Source: Bacillota bacterium
Lineage (GTDB): Bacteria > Bacillota > Desulfotomaculia > Desulfotomaculales > Desulfallaceae
Length of the DNA: 64,000 nucleotides
Assembly (NCBI GenBank): GCA_023439185.1
Contig: JAEXOR010000065.1
Location: 186,001 to 250,000 of the forward strand
Reading direction: 5' to 3'
The position numbers and the translations under genes are program-made. Positions 51,449-61,088 of this stretch are shown piece by piece. The notes under the pieces were generated by a model. It made no database searches and was not told where the DNA came from. It saw only the letters and a list, made by a program, of their open reading frames with translations. How positions within the stretch are numbered: the stretch's first letter is position 1; each line of letters opens with the position of its first letter.

Positions 51449-51818
51449 TATTTGACGCCTCCCTGACCCGGTCCATGATAATATCCAGCAGGCGCGGATC
51501 GGCTCCGATGTGTTCAGCCATGGAAATTTTAATCCCGGGGTAAAGGTTCTTTTGTTCGTTTAGAATTTCCGGGATGTCTCGCTGCATATGCAGTCCCCGG
51601 TATAGAAACAGCGGCACCACCACGATCTGCCCGGCGCCTTGCTCAGCCGCCCTGGCGATGGTCGCGGGCAGGTCGGGCTGGTTGAACTGCAGCGCCGCTC
51701 CCTCAACAATAAATTTTTCATCTATTCCGGAGGAGACCAGGGAGGTTATTCTTTGCAGCGTGGCCTGGGCTTCCGGCAGCCTGCTGCCGTGACTGAGAAT
51801 AATGATTGCGGTTTTCAT
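51438..51818 (-). CDS. cbiX: Short-form sirohydrochlorin cobaltochelatase
   Basis: 126 aa from ATG 51818, which overlaps the cbiJ stop by 4 nt. Inserts cobalt into sirohydrochlorin. Metal-site His in IIILSHGSRLPEA and in LFLYRGLHMQRDIP. Single-domain CbiX(S) type, half the size of ordinary bacterial CbiX, so it should act as a homodimer. Confidence 0.9.
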   Translation of the reverse strand: MKTAIIILSHGSRLPEAQATLQRITSLVSSGIDEKFIVEGAALQFNQPDLPATIARAAEQGAGQIVVVPLFLYRGLHMQRDIPEILNEQKNLYPGIKISMAEHIGADPRLLDIIMDRVREASNNEL

Positions 51819-52594
51819 GTTCTTGCCGTCCTTTCGCACAACGCGATATTTTCCAGCAGTTTCTCCACGTCGTCAAATGCTCCCTCCGGCGCCGGAGGTC
51901 TGGTAATTAATATTACCGGTACGGCTAAAGCCAGGGCGGCCTCAAGTTTGGCGCCGACGCCGCCGGCGGCGCCGCTTTCTTTGGTTACCACAACATCGGC
52001 CCGGTAATGGATGAATAGATGTTTGTTCAAATCTGTTGCAAAAGGCCCCTGCATGGCCACGATATTCCCGGGTTCGAGCCCCAACTCCAGGCACCGGCGC
52101 AGTCCTTCGGGGTCCGGCGTAATCCTGGCGGTTATATTTTTACCGGCGGCTCGGGCGGCAGCCGCGAATGTGGGCAGGGTTTTCAGGCCGGTGGTTAGAA
52201 AAATGTTTTTTTCAGCCAGTTCCACCGCTTTGACGGCGGCTTCCGGGTATCCCCGCACCGGGTGGATGAGCGGGTCGACCGGTACCGCCAGGGCCTGCCT
52301 CTGGAACCGGATGTATTTGGCGCCGGTAACGGCGCAGGCCTTTATGGCGTTGGCGGTGGCCTCTTCCGCGTAGGGGTGGGTGGCGTCTATGACCAGGCTG
52401 ATCCCCCTGTTGCGGATTAGTCCGGCCAATCCTTCGGCGTTAAGACGTCCGGAGATAACCTCCGCGGCAATTGATTCAGACAGCAGCCGGCCCCCGTATT
52501 CGGTGGCCGTACTGGCGATCAGACGGTGTCCGGCCCGGCTTAAACGCCCGGCTATCTCCCTGCCGTCGGCGGTGCCGGCCAGCAATAGGATCAT
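51815..52594 (-). CDS. cbiJ: Cobalt-precorrin-6A reductase
   Basis: 259 aa. NAD(P)H-dependent reduction of the macrocycle. LLLAGTADGREIAGRLSRAG at the N terminus, VIDATHPYAEEATANA, KYIRFQRQ and VVTKESGAAGG are typical CobK/CbiJ motifs. ATGA overlap with cbiH upstream. Confidence 0.95.
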   Translation of the reverse strand: MILLLAGTADGREIAGRLSRAGHRLIASTATEYGGRLLSESIAAEVISGRLNAEGLAGLIRNRGISLVIDATHPYAEEATANAIKACAVTGAKYIRFQRQALAVPVDPLIHPVRGYPEAAVKAVELAEKNIFLTTGLKTLPTFAAAARAAGKNITARITPDPEGLRRCLELGLEPGNIVAMQGPFATDLNKHLFIHYRADVVVTKESGAAGGVGAKLEAALALAVPVILITRPPAPEGAFDDVEKLLENIALCERTART

Positions 52595-53313
52595 ACCTGG
52601 TAGCCCCGCGGCGTAATCATAAAATCACCGGCCCGGCGGGTGGAACGGTTCCCTATAATCACCGTGCTCAGCATGTCCACGGGGTGGGCCGGCAGGTCCC
52701 GGAGAGTGGTGATGATCAGGCTTTCCTCTTCCCGGGCCGCGTTTTTAACAATGCCCACCGGTGTCCCGGGGGGCTTGTGCCGTAAAAATATCTCCCGCGC
52801 TTTCTCGATCTGCCAGGTCCTTTTCTTGCTGGCGGGGTTATACAGCACAATTACAAAATCAGCCCGGGCGGCGGCTTCCAGCCTTTGCTCAATAGTGTCC
52901 CAGGGTGTCAGCAGGTCGCTGAGGCTGATTACCGCGAAATCGTGCATCAGGGGCGCGCCCAGCCGGGCGGCGGAGGCGGTGGCCGAAGTAATGCCCGGGA
53001 TTATTTCCACCGGGATTGTTCCCAGCAGTCCTTCGGCTTCCATTATTTCAAGCACCAATCCCGCCATCCCGTAAACGCCGGGGTCGCCGCTGCTGATCAC
53101 CGCCACCCGCCGGCCGGAAGAAGCCAGCTCCACCGCTTTGCGGCACCGTTCTATCTCCCTGGTCATGCCGGTGCTGACAATCTCACGATTGCCGATATAG
53201 TCCCTGATTAAGTCGATATAAGTTTTGTAGCCCACGATCACTTCAGCGGAGGCCAGGGCGTCCCGGGCCCTGAGGCTCAAATACTCAACGGCGCCCGGCC
53301 CGGTGCCGATCAC
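52591..53313 (-). CDS. cbiH: Cobalt-precorrin-3B C17-methyltransferase
   Basis: 240 aa SAM-dependent tetrapyrrole methylase, performing ring contraction and C17 methylation. GTGPGAVEYLSLRARDAL, VISSGDPGVYGMAGL and VVLYNPASKKRTWQIEKA-type IVLYNPAS. Follows cbiG by 2 bp. Confidence 0.94.
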   Translation of the reverse strand: MIGTGPGAVEYLSLRARDALASAEVIVGYKTYIDLIRDYIGNREIVSTGMTREIERCRKAVELASSGRRVAVISSGDPGVYGMAGLVLEIMEAEGLLGTIPVEIIPGITSATASAARLGAPLMHDFAVISLSDLLTPWDTIEQRLEAAARADFVIVLYNPASKKRTWQIEKAREIFLRHKPPGTPVGIVKNAAREEESLIITTLRDLPAHPVDMLSTVIIGNRSTRRAGDFMITPRGYQV

Positions 53314-53315
53314 GG

Positions 53316-54380
53316 TTATCGATCCTCCGCCACCGCGATGGTGATGCCCTGAAATTTGTGTTTCCGTAATAACAGTTCACCCTTTCCGGAAGCCATGAGC
53401 GCCGCCGGTTCACAGACCGCGTGGGCTCCCACCTTTTGATATACGAATTCCGATAACGAAATACCATGTCCGTCGTTTTGCAGGAAATGATTAATTTGGG
53501 CTGGAGAAAACACAACCAGGGGCAGATCCAGCCGTTTTACGGCGCTGATCAAGCCCGGTTCCTTTTCCTTAATATCAATGGTGGCCAGTGCCCGCAGGCT
53601 GAGCGGTGAACACCGGCACATGGCCAGGGCGGTATGTAAGGCAGCCAGGATATCGTCGCCGGATGTGCCCGAACGGCACCCCACTCCCGCCACCAGGTTG
53701 CGCGGGCGCAGGTAAAAGGTGCCCGGCGCTTCCCGCTCCGGCAGGCGGTTGGTTACCACAACATGGTATCGGGTATTCGCGCGGCGGCGGGGATAATCTC
53801 CGGGAAAACGGTATTTAACCTGTGGTGTATCCGGAGCCTGGGATATCCCCGGGGGAACATAAAAACATACCGTGGCGCCGTTAACCAGGGCGGTATTAAT
53901 GACCCTGGCCGAGGACGGCGGGTCCATGGCCAGGTTGTGGACCCGGGCCATATCGTCCACCGCGGGCAGGCCGCGCACGTCGGTGGCGGTGGTAATCACC
54001 GGCCGGGCCCCGGTCAAAACAGCTATCTGACCGGCCAGTTCATTGGCTCCCCCCAGATGGCCGGATAATACGCTGATGACATGCTTCCCCGCCTCGTCCA
54101 GTACCACCACGGCGGGGTCGGTGTTTTTATCTTTGATATGCGGAGCAATCATTCTGACCGCGATACCCAGGGCCATGATAAAAATGATGCGCCGGTAGCT
54201 GTAAAAGGCTGTTTCCACCGCCCCGGCCAGGGATACAAAGATCTTGGCCCGGTCCGGAAGAACGAAATCCTTATCCGGAGCGTACAGATCCGCCTGCTCA
54301 CCACCGGAATCCAGGGCTTGTTTAATTTTCAGGGCCAGTTCGTAGCCGCCGGCGGTGAGGCAAAAAAGAGCGGTTTTCAA
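53316..54380 (-). CDS. cbiG: Cobalt-precorrin-5A hydrolase
   Basis: 354 aa. Opens the lactone formed by CbiH and releases acetaldehyde. N-terminal domain with FVSLAGAVETAFYSYRRIIFIMALGIAVR, mid motif VISVLSGHLGGANELA, C-terminal domain VAGVGCRSGTSGDDIL. ATGA overlap with cbiF. Confidence 0.95.
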   Translation of the reverse strand: MKTALFCLTAGGYELALKIKQALDSGGEQADLYAPDKDFVLPDRAKIFVSLAGAVETAFYSYRRIIFIMALGIAVRMIAPHIKDKNTDPAVVVLDEAGKHVISVLSGHLGGANELAGQIAVLTGARPVITTATDVRGLPAVDDMARVHNLAMDPPSSARVINTALVNGATVCFYVPPGISQAPDTPQVKYRFPGDYPRRRANTRYHVVVTNRLPEREAPGTFYLRPRNLVAGVGCRSGTSGDDILAALHTALAMCRCSPLSLRALATIDIKEKEPGLISAVKRLDLPLVVFSPAQINHFLQNDGHGISLSEFVYQKVGAHAVCEPAALMASGKGELLLRKHKFQGITIAVAEDR

Positions 54381-55156
54381 TCGCCATCACCGCGATATCC
54401 ATGGGCGAAACCGGCATCATAAAGGTAAGAGGGACGGTAACCGGCCCCGAGGGCGTCACCGACGATGATCATGGCCGTGCGGTTGATCCCGGACGTGGCT
54501 ACTTTGGCCGCGATATTTTCCAGGGTGCCGGTAATGGCGCGTTCACCGGGCCAGGATGCCTTTTCCACCACCGCCGCCGGGGTGTGGGCGGGATAGCCCC
54601 CGGCGATTAGCTCCCCGGTCAGCTTGTCCAACATGTGCACGCTTAAAAAAATGCACATGGTGGAACGGTGAGCGGCCAGGGAACGCAATGACTCCCGCTC
54701 CGGCACCGGGGTGCGGCCTTCCATTCTGGTTAAAATAACGGTCTGGCTGACGCCGGGCAGGGTCAACTCCCGGGGTATCGCCGCCGCGGCGGCCAAAAAA
54801 GAACTGACGCCGGGCACCACCGCGTAAGGAACCGCTTCCCGGTCCAGGATGTCCATCTGCTCCTGGACGGCGCCGTAAAGCGACGGGTCGCCGGTATGCA
54901 GCCGGACCACCTTCTTACCGGCCCGGTAAGCGTCGATCATGACCCCGGTTATTTCATCAAGGGTCATGCCGGCGCTGTTATGTATTTCGGTCCCCGGGGC
55001 GCACATGTCCAACAGCGCCGGGTTTACCAGGGAACCGGCGTAGACGACCACCTGGGCCCGGCTCAGGAGTTTGGCTCCCTTAACCGTGATCAGTTCCGGG
55101 TCACCGGGCCCGGCGCCTACGAAATAAACCTTATTATCCATCTTGGGTGTCCTCAT
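54377..55156 (-). CDS. cbiF: Cobalt-precorrin-4 C11-methyltransferase
   Basis: 259 aa. VYFVGAGPGDPELITVKGAKLL, VVRLHTGDPSLYGAVQEQ and PGVSSFLAAAAAIPRELTLP are diagnostic. Preceded by cbiL with a 3-bp gap. Confidence 0.95.
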   Translation of the reverse strand: MRTPKMDNKVYFVGAGPGDPELITVKGAKLLSRAQVVVYAGSLVNPALLDMCAPGTEIHNSAGMTLDEITGVMIDAYRAGKKVVRLHTGDPSLYGAVQEQMDILDREAVPYAVVPGVSSFLAAAAAIPRELTLPGVSQTVILTRMEGRTPVPERESLRSLAAHRSTMCIFLSVHMLDKLTGELIAGGYPAHTPAAVVEKASWPGERAITGTLENIAAKVATSGINRTAMIIVGDALGAGYRPSYLYDAGFAHGYRGDGD

Positions 55157-55159
55157 TTC

Positions 55160-55870
55160 TCATTTGGACTTATTTTTTTTAACGATCAATAAAGACATGT
55201 AATGCAATTTTTGTTCCAGTAGTCTTTCAGGTTCGGAGGTGATCAACTGATCCGGGTATCCGCAGCGGCTGACAAAAAATGTCTGCAAGTTGTCGTACTC
55301 GTTAAGGAAACGCATTAGTTCCGGCAGGCGGCGGTTCACCTTCATTAAAACCACAGTGTCGAACCCGCCGATTACGGTTTTCAGGTCGTCCAGATTGTAA
55401 GCCGCCGGTATTACCGCCAGTTTTTCATCGCCTTCCACAAGCGGTTCCTGCAGTGCGGCCGGGCAGGCTGTGATGGAAGACACCCCGGGCACGATTTCCA
55501 CTGCCGCCCGGGGGCACTCTGCTTTAAGAAACCTGAGCAGATAGCCGAAGGTGCTGTACAGGCTGGGGTCGCCGATGGTAATAAAGGCTACGTCCTGCCC
55601 GGCAGTCAGCTTTTCCGCCACCTGTTTGCCGGCGTTCTGCCAGCTTTGCTCCAGGACATCGCGGTCCTTGGACATGGGAAACTCCAATTCCAAAATATTA
55701 TGTTCCCGGTCGGTTACCGCCCTGACCACCGACATGGCCAGGCTGTCCTTTTCCATTTTTGATTTGGGTATGCAGAGGACATCCACCCGGGACAGTATCT
55801 GTTGCGCTTTCAGGGTGATCAGCCCGGGGTCTCCCGGTCCTACCCCGATCCCGTATAATTTGCCGGTCAA
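55160..55870 (-). CDS. cbiL: Cobalt-factor II C20-methyltransferase
   Basis: 236 aa. YGIGVGPGDPGLITLKAQ, VAFITIGDPSLYSTFGYLL and EIVPGVSSITACPAALQEPL. The first SAM methylation after cobalt insertion. Overlaps the cbiT stop by 4 nt. Confidence 0.95.
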   Translation of the reverse strand: MTGKLYGIGVGPGDPGLITLKAQQILSRVDVLCIPKSKMEKDSLAMSVVRAVTDREHNILELEFPMSKDRDVLEQSWQNAGKQVAEKLTAGQDVAFITIGDPSLYSTFGYLLRFLKAECPRAAVEIVPGVSSITACPAALQEPLVEGDEKLAVIPAAYNLDDLKTVIGGFDTVVLMKVNRRLPELMRFLNEYDNLQTFFVSRCGYPDQLITSEPERLLEQKLHYMSLLIVKKNKSK

Positions 55871-56466
55871 ATTTCATTCCTCCATCGTTCCAGGGTAATG
55901 ACGCACACCGGGTTTAAGGCCCGCCACATATGCACCCGGCCGGTTGAAACGGTCCGGGAAACCTGCAGCTGAATCATTTCGCACCGCCATCCTTCGGGCG
56001 GGGCGGTCAGCCGGGCCGTTGTCTCCAGGGTTACGGCATTGATCACAATCCGCCCGTCCAGTGAGATTTTATTCATCACGCAATCCAGTATTTCCTCCAG
56101 CCGGCCGCCGCTGCCGCCAATAAATACCCGGTGCGGCGCGGGCAACTCGCTTAACGCGTCCGGGGCTTCTCCCGTCACGGGAACTATGTTGCCGGTTCCG
56201 AAACGGCGGCTGTTTTCCGTAATCAGCGCCAGGCCTCCGGGGTTTTTCTCCACGGCGTACACGACACCGCCGGGCGCCAACCGGGCCGCTTCCACCGATA
56301 AAGAGCCGGTACCCGCGCCGATGTCCCAGATTACCTGCTCCGGAGCGAGTCTGGCTTTGGCCAGGGTGATGACCCTGATTTCTTCCTTTGTCATTGGTAT
56401 TTTGCCCCGGCTGAACATTTCATCCGGTATGCCCGGGGTGGAATAAGGCCATAGTTTATTGTTCAT
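55867..56466 (-). CDS. cbiT: Cobalt-precorrin-6B C15-methyltransferase (decarboxylating)
   Basis: 199 aa class-I methyltransferase: PGIPDEMFSRGKIPMTKEEIR, VIWDIGAGTGSLSVEAA (motif I), VFIGGSGGRLEEIL. A separate protein from CbiE here (fused as CobL in aerobes). Overlaps cbiE by 11 nt. Confidence 0.95.
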   Translation of the reverse strand: MNNKLWPYSTPGIPDEMFSRGKIPMTKEEIRVITLAKARLAPEQVIWDIGAGTGSLSVEAARLAPGGVVYAVEKNPGGLALITENSRRFGTGNIVPVTGEAPDALSELPAPHRVFIGGSGGRLEEILDCVMNKISLDGRIVINAVTLETTARLTAPPEGWRCEMIQLQVSRTVSTGRVHMWRALNPVCVITLERWRNEI

Positions 56467-57091
56467 TTAAAATCACCATTATACAATTGTTTAAGGACCA
56501 GTTCTCCCGGGCGGCCAACTGATGCAGCGTGGTGGTGGTGATAGTCTCGTCCGGATAGGACAGGTTACAGGCCACATGTACCGGGAGGTCGCCAATCCCC
56601 CCGTTCAGCAGCGCCCGGGCCAGAGCGGGCGGGGTATTGCGCGGATCGGTAAGGGTAATCACCTTGGCGTGTTTTTTTACCGCCGTCACCAAGACCTCAG
56701 GGTCACGGCCGTGACAACTGGTCAGGCAAGCGTCTTCCCAGGATATACCGAGCCTGGCGCAGCCCAGTTGAAAAGATGAAATACCGGGCACCACCTCGGG
56801 CCGCAGTTCCGGCAGCCGGCGTTTCAGGGTGGCCAGAATACCGTAAAAGCCAGGATCACCGGAGGCCAGCAATACCACTTGTTTGCCCGCCTTCACCCTG
56901 GTTTCGATAATGTCCATCAATGCTGCCAGGTCTGAATTAATGGGATACTTTTCCACGGTCAGATGGCTGTACATGGCCAGATGCCTGTTGCCGCCCACCA
57001 GGACGTCGGCTCCGGCGACAGCCCGCCGGGCGGCTTCGGTCACATATTCCTCTGCGCCTGGACCCAGTCCAACTACTGTAATACCTGCCAT
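56456..57091 (-). CDS. cbiE: Cobalt-precorrin-7 C5-methyltransferase
   Basis: 211 aa: VVGLGPGAEEYVTEAARRAV, VLLASGDPGFYGILATL, VPGISSFQLGCARLGISWED. Overlaps the end of cbiD by 19 nt. Confidence 0.95.
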   Translation of the reverse strand: MAGITVVGLGPGAEEYVTEAARRAVAGADVLVGGNRHLAMYSHLTVEKYPINSDLAALMDIIETRVKAGKQVVLLASGDPGFYGILATLKRRLPELRPEVVPGISSFQLGCARLGISWEDACLTSCHGRDPEVLVTAVKKHAKVITLTDPRNTPPALARALLNGGIGDLPVHVACNLSYPDETITTTTLHQLAARENWSLNNCIMVILNEQ

Positions 57092-58182
57092 CCCAACTCA
57101 CTTCCTATTTCACGGGCCTGCCGGTCGGCGGCCAGCAATCTGCCGTCCATGGATAGCAGGGCGGTGCCCACCACCAGCCGTCCTTTTGTATATTCAGCGG
57201 CCCTGGAACTGGCCCGCCGGGCGGCCAGTTCCAGCACCCCGGACAGGTTATGTTCGTCCAGTATCTGCGTCATCGCCTCGGTGGTATTGCAATTCATAAT
57301 GGAACGGACTACATCGCGATCGGCGCCCAGGGAAGCGGCCAGCGCGGCCATGGTTTCACCCCGGGCGTCGGCCACGCGGCTATGGGTGTGGAATATGCCC
57401 GCCGCTACTTTAATCAGCTTGCCGTGATGACCCCATAATAAAGCTTTATTGATTCCCCTGTCCACACAGGCGTCCAGCATAAAGCCCACAAAATTACTCA
57501 TTTCCGCCACGGCGTTTTCAGGCAGACCGTAATTAAGCGCGTTGCGCCAGCCCATACGGCCCGGGGTGAGCACCACCGTTTTAAAGCCGGCGGCCAGGGC
57601 CAGATCCAGTTGGGGCGCCAGAGAATCCTTAAAGGCCTCCTCGGACATGGGCCGGACGATACCGGTGGTGCCTAGAATGGATATGCCGCCCAGAATGCCC
57701 ATGCGCGGGTTCAAAGTGCGTTCGGCCGCCTTTTCACCGCCGGGTACGCTGATGGTTGCGGTACAGCCTTGTCCTTCCGGCAGCACTTCGGCCAGCGCGG
57801 TTTTAATCATCTGCTCCGGCACCGGGTTGATGGCGGGTCTGCCTACCGGAACCTGCAATCCCGGGCGGGTTACAATCCCTACTCCTTCCCCGCCCCGTAT
57901 GGTTATGGAGCCTTTCGGGGCAGGGGAAACGGATGCGGTTATTTCCAGGCCGTGCGTGACATCCGGGTCGTCGCCGCCGTCTTTGATCACCACCGCCCCT
58001 TTGCCGCCCGGCAGATCGTAATAACGGTCGATGGGCACTTTTATTTCGTCACCGGCGGGATTGACCACGGTTACGTTTTCGGGAAACAAGCCTGAAAAAA
58101 GTGCGGCGGCTGCGGCTTTGGCGGCGGCCGCCGCCGAAGCCCCGGTGGTGATGCCGGTGCGTAATTTCCTGTGGCGGGGCAT
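57073..58182 (-). CDS. cbiD: Cobalt-precorrin-5B C1-methyltransferase
   Basis: 369 aa from ATG 58182 (AGGAGA 5 nt upstream); the frame extends to 58317 but that part overlaps dnaI and is not CbiD-like. LRTGITTGASAAAAAKAA, GGDDPDVTHGLEI, GEGVGIVTRPGLQ, LGTTGIVRPMSEEA and LLWGHHGKLIKVAAGIFHTH are the family blocks. First cbi gene; only 74 bp separate it from dnaI and no cobalamin riboswitch fits there. Confidence 0.95.
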   Translation of the reverse strand: MPRHRKLRTGITTGASAAAAAKAAAAALFSGLFPENVTVVNPAGDEIKVPIDRYYDLPGGKGAVVIKDGGDDPDVTHGLEITASVSPAPKGSITIRGGEGVGIVTRPGLQVPVGRPAINPVPEQMIKTALAEVLPEGQGCTATISVPGGEKAAERTLNPRMGILGGISILGTTGIVRPMSEEAFKDSLAPQLDLALAAGFKTVVLTPGRMGWRNALNYGLPENAVAEMSNFVGFMLDACVDRGINKALLWGHHGKLIKVAAGIFHTHSRVADARGETMAALAASLGADRDVVRSIMNCNTTEAMTQILDEHNLSGVLELAARRASSRAAEYTKGRLVVGTALLSMDGRLLAADRQAREIGSELGWQVLQ

Positions 58183-58256
58183 GGTTGTCTCCTTTGACAG
58201 TTGAACCCGCTCCGGGGACAGAACGGGCCGGGTTTGATTTCCAGGGTCTCTTAACC

Positions 58257-59030
58257 TTACTGCCTGGCCATCTGCATGCGGATATCCATGTCCACCAGCA
58301 GGCGGTAAGGACGGCACATTTGTACAATTCGGGATCTTGTTCTTTCCCCCAGGTAATCATCCAGATCTTCCAGACTAATGTTGCTGGTGATAATCGTCGG
58401 CAGTAGATAGTTTAACCGGTAATTGACGATGGAAAAAATTTTATTTTTAGTCCAGTCGGTGTAATTGTGTGCCCCCAGGTCATCCAGGATTAAAAGCGGC
58501 ACTTCACGGGCGGTGTCCAAAAGCTCCGACTCGGTAATTGTGTTTAAACGGTTGGTATCATAAGTTGCTTTAATTTGATCCAAAAGGTCGGGAACCACTG
58601 CGAAAAGCAGGGTTTTGTTTTGGGCCAGCAAAATGTTGGCGATGCAGCAGGCCAAAAAAGTCTTGCCGCTGCCCACCGGTCCGGTAAAAAGTAAACCCTG
58701 GATGTGCGGATTGTCAAGGTAACTGCCGACAAATTCTTTGGCCGCCTGTAATGTTGTGGAGGCCGAGTCCCGGTAGGAACTTTTTTTTACGGGATCAATT
58801 TTGTGATTGGAATAAAACTTAAGCTGGAAGCTTTCAAAGGTATAGCTGCTCATTTTGGGTGGTATCTGCGAGGCTTTTACTTTACTGTTAATGGAGCGTT
58901 GTTTAACGCACGGGCATTGTTCCGCTTCGTTGTCGCGGATGATCAACCCGCGGCCTGAGCAAAGACTGCATTGTTCGGGCAATTCCGGACAACCCCTTGT
59001 ATTTAATGTTAAAACATAGATGGCAAGCAA
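58257..59030 (-). CDS. dnaI: DnaI/DnaC-type helicase loader ATPase
   Basis: 257 aa (TTG start, uncertain). N-terminal zinc-type cysteines CSLCSGRG...QCPCVKQRS, then AAA+ with Walker A FTGPVGSGKTFLA, Walker B LLILDDLGAHN, sensor TIITSNISLEDL and Arg-finger GERTRSRIVQM. Loads the replicative helicase. Pairs with the DnaD-like gene upstream. Confidence 0.88.
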   Translation of the reverse strand: MLAIYVLTLNTRGCPELPEQCSLCSGRGLIIRDNEAEQCPCVKQRSINSKVKASQIPPKMSSYTFESFQLKFYSNHKIDPVKKSSYRDSASTTLQAAKEFVGSYLDNPHIQGLLFTGPVGSGKTFLACCIANILLAQNKTLLFAVVPDLLDQIKATYDTNRLNTITESELLDTAREVPLLILDDLGAHNYTDWTKNKIFSIVNYRLNYLLPTIITSNISLEDLDDYLGERTRSRIVQMCRPYRLLVDMDIRMQMARQ

Positions 59031-59054
59031 TCAATGAATTGAAATACTTCTTTT

Positions 59055-59828
59055 CTAACTTATATACAGGGACTGGATCATGTTTTTCTTGTTCTCTTTA
59101 TCCCGGTTTCCCTGTTTTGATGAGCCGCTATGCCGGTTTTTAAAACGTCTGTCGTATTCTTCCACGTCAGCCGGAGTGCGTAAATTATTTTTTCCCCACT
59201 CCAGCAGGATACTGTCAATATACTTGAAGTTATGCTTGCCCAGCATTACCGCTTTGCGCAGCGCCTCAAGGACCATGTCGGGATTGATTTTGGCGGACCA
59301 GAGATTAATCTGTTCCACTTCCATGGGTGATAAGGGACGCCCGAATTCTTTTTCAAAGCTGTTGTATAAATTCACAGCGGCGACCGGTTCTTTTTCAATC
59401 ATTTTTCTAATCCGCTTGTTTTCCCTCACCCTGGCGCAAGCCCAGATTTCAGAAATCTTTTCGAAAAGCGGTTCAAAGTCATAACCTTTGAGCACCAGTT
59501 CGCTTTCGTCGTCATAATAATCGGTGACTCTGAGCACTTCCTTTTGCAGCAGGTTGTCCAGGTCGCCCGCAATTTGTTCCTTATCCCTCTGCATTATGCC
59601 GCACAGGTCATTAAGGGAAGGCATAAATTTTTTTTCTTCGGTGCGCAGCCTGAACAATTGAATAATCAGCATCATTTCATGGTCGGAAATACCCATGTGT
59701 TTATATAGCTTGAGCAATAAATTGGGAATGGATGTGGAACCCTGGATGAAAAGATCCGTGCCGAAGGCGGCGGTGATGGTGCCTGTCTTGTATTCTTTAA
59801 CTGTCCTTGCCTGCCCTGCTCTTTCCAT
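59055..59828 (-). CDS. dnaD: DnaD-domain primosomal protein
   Basis: 257 aa from ATG 59828 (GGAGAGG upstream). N-terminal winged helix (MMLIIQLFRLRTEEKKFMPSL, MQRDKEQIAGDLDNLLQKEV) and C-terminal DnaD/DnaB_2 domain (FEKEFGRPLSPMEVEQINLW, ILLEWGKNNLRT). Recruits the loader DnaI at origins or restart sites. Confidence 0.88.
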   Translation of the reverse strand: MERAGQARTVKEYKTGTITAAFGTDLFIQGSTSIPNLLLKLYKHMGISDHEMMLIIQLFRLRTEEKKFMPSLNDLCGIMQRDKEQIAGDLDNLLQKEVLRVTDYYDDESELVLKGYDFEPLFEKISEIWACARVRENKRIRKMIEKEPVAAVNLYNSFEKEFGRPLSPMEVEQINLWSAKINPDMVLEALRKAVMLGKHNFKYIDSILLEWGKNNLRTPADVEEYDRRFKNRHSGSSKQGNRDKENKKNMIQSLYIS

Positions 59829-59962
59829 TCCCAAACCTCTCCTTTTTAAAGGACATCCGGCTGAAGAAGGAGCGTCCCGGTCTGCTATTATTTTAACATA
59901 TTTTATGGTACCATGGCAGGTTTGTCCACCCCCATTAGATCAATAAATTAACGATACAAATA

Positions 59963-59992
59963 TTGTCAAGACAAGGCAATATGTGTTATTAT
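59963..59992 (+). promoter_or_regulatory. Possible gap promoter
   Basis: TTGTCA (59963-59968) and TATTAT (59987-59992) with an 18-bp spacer, about 80 bp before the gap start. The segment TTGTC..GACAA around the -35 box is a small dyad. Moderate match only. Confidence 0.45.
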
Positions 59993-60073
59993 TTTCACGA
60001 ACTCCTGAAAGCGTTTAATCAAGGTAATCAGTTAAATATTGACTTACTTTCCAAATAAGGAGTGAAATATTTT

Positions 60074-61066
60074 ATGATAAAGCGTATTGGCATCAACGGG
60101 TTTGGCCGGATCGGCAGAAATATTTTTCGTATTGCCCAGCAAGTGCCGGATCTTGAAGTGGCGGCGATTAACGACCTGGCTGATGCGAAGACCATTGCGC
60201 ACCTTTTGAAATACGATTCTGTGCACGGGCGGGATACCGGAGAAATTCAGGTTGTAGAGGACGGGATACTTTACAACGGTAAGAAAACTTTGGTTACGGC
60301 GGTGGACAAACCGGAGTTGGTTCCCTGGCGGGAAATGGGCGTGGACTATGTTACCGAATCCACCGGCAAATTTAACAGTAAAAAAGAAGCAGTCAAACAC
60401 CTGGCTGCCGGAGCGAAAAAAGTGTTGATTTCAGCGCCGGCCAAGGAGCCGGATCTAACCGTCGTCATGGGCGTTAACGAGCAGCAGTACAAACCGGAGG
60501 AACATCACGTCATTTCCGGGGCGTCGTGCACCACCAATTGCCTGGCTCCCCTGGTGAAAGTGCTGAACCGGGAGTTCGGCATTGTCCGGGGCATGATGAC
60601 CACGGTTCATTCATACACCAATGACCAGCGCATTCTTGACCTTGCTCACAAAGACCTCCGGCGGGCCAGGGCAGCGGCATTATCCATCATTCCCACCACC
60701 ACCGGCGCGGCCAAGGCGGTGTCGCTGGTGCTGCCGGAAATGGCCGGTAAGCTTAACGGTATGTCGTTGCGTGTACCCACCCCCAACGTTTCTGTGGTGG
60801 ATTTGGTGGTTCATGTGGAGAAGCCCGTCACCGTGGAGGAAGTCAACAATGTGTTCCGGGACGCGGCCGCCGGGGAACTGCGGGGGATCGTGGATTACTG
60901 TGAGGAACCGCTGGTTTCAAAGGATTTTAACGGGTCGACCTTTTCAGCAATCGTGGACGCTTCCTGCACCATGGTTATCGAAGGAGCAATGGTCAAGGTG
61001 ATTGCCTGGTATGATAACGAGTGGGGTTATTCCTGCCGGATGGTGGATACAATCCGGATGATGTAA
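60074..61066 (+). CDS. gap: Glyceraldehyde-3-phosphate dehydrogenase
   Basis: 330 aa from ATG 60074 (AAGGAG 11 nt upstream). NAD domain RIGINGFGRIGRNIFRIA, catalytic Cys in SGASCTTNCLAPL, His in TTVHSYTNDQR, and WYDNEWGYSCRMVD at the end. Glycolysis/gluconeogenesis. Single gene between a divergent dnaD-dnaI-cbi operon and its own terminator. Confidence 0.96.
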   Translation: MIKRIGINGFGRIGRNIFRIAQQVPDLEVAAINDLADAKTIAHLLKYDSVHGRDTGEIQVVEDGILYNGKKTLVTAVDKPELVPWREMGVDYVTESTGKFNSKKEAVKHLAAGAKKVLISAPAKEPDLTVVMGVNEQQYKPEEHHVISGASCTTNCLAPLVKVLNREFGIVRGMMTTVHSYTNDQRILDLAHKDLRRARAAALSIIPTTTGAAKAVSLVLPEMAGKLNGMSLRVPTPNVSVVDLVVHVEKPVTVEEVNNVFRDAAAGELRGIVDYCEEPLVSKDFNGSTFSAIVDASCTMVIEGAMVKVIAWYDNEWGYSCRMVDTIRMM

Positions 61067-61088
61067 TAAAAATGATGTAATAAAACTC

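Noticed and set aside
58183..58256. Cobalamin riboswitch before cbiD
   Set aside because: The gap is too short and no B12-box-like sequence is present.
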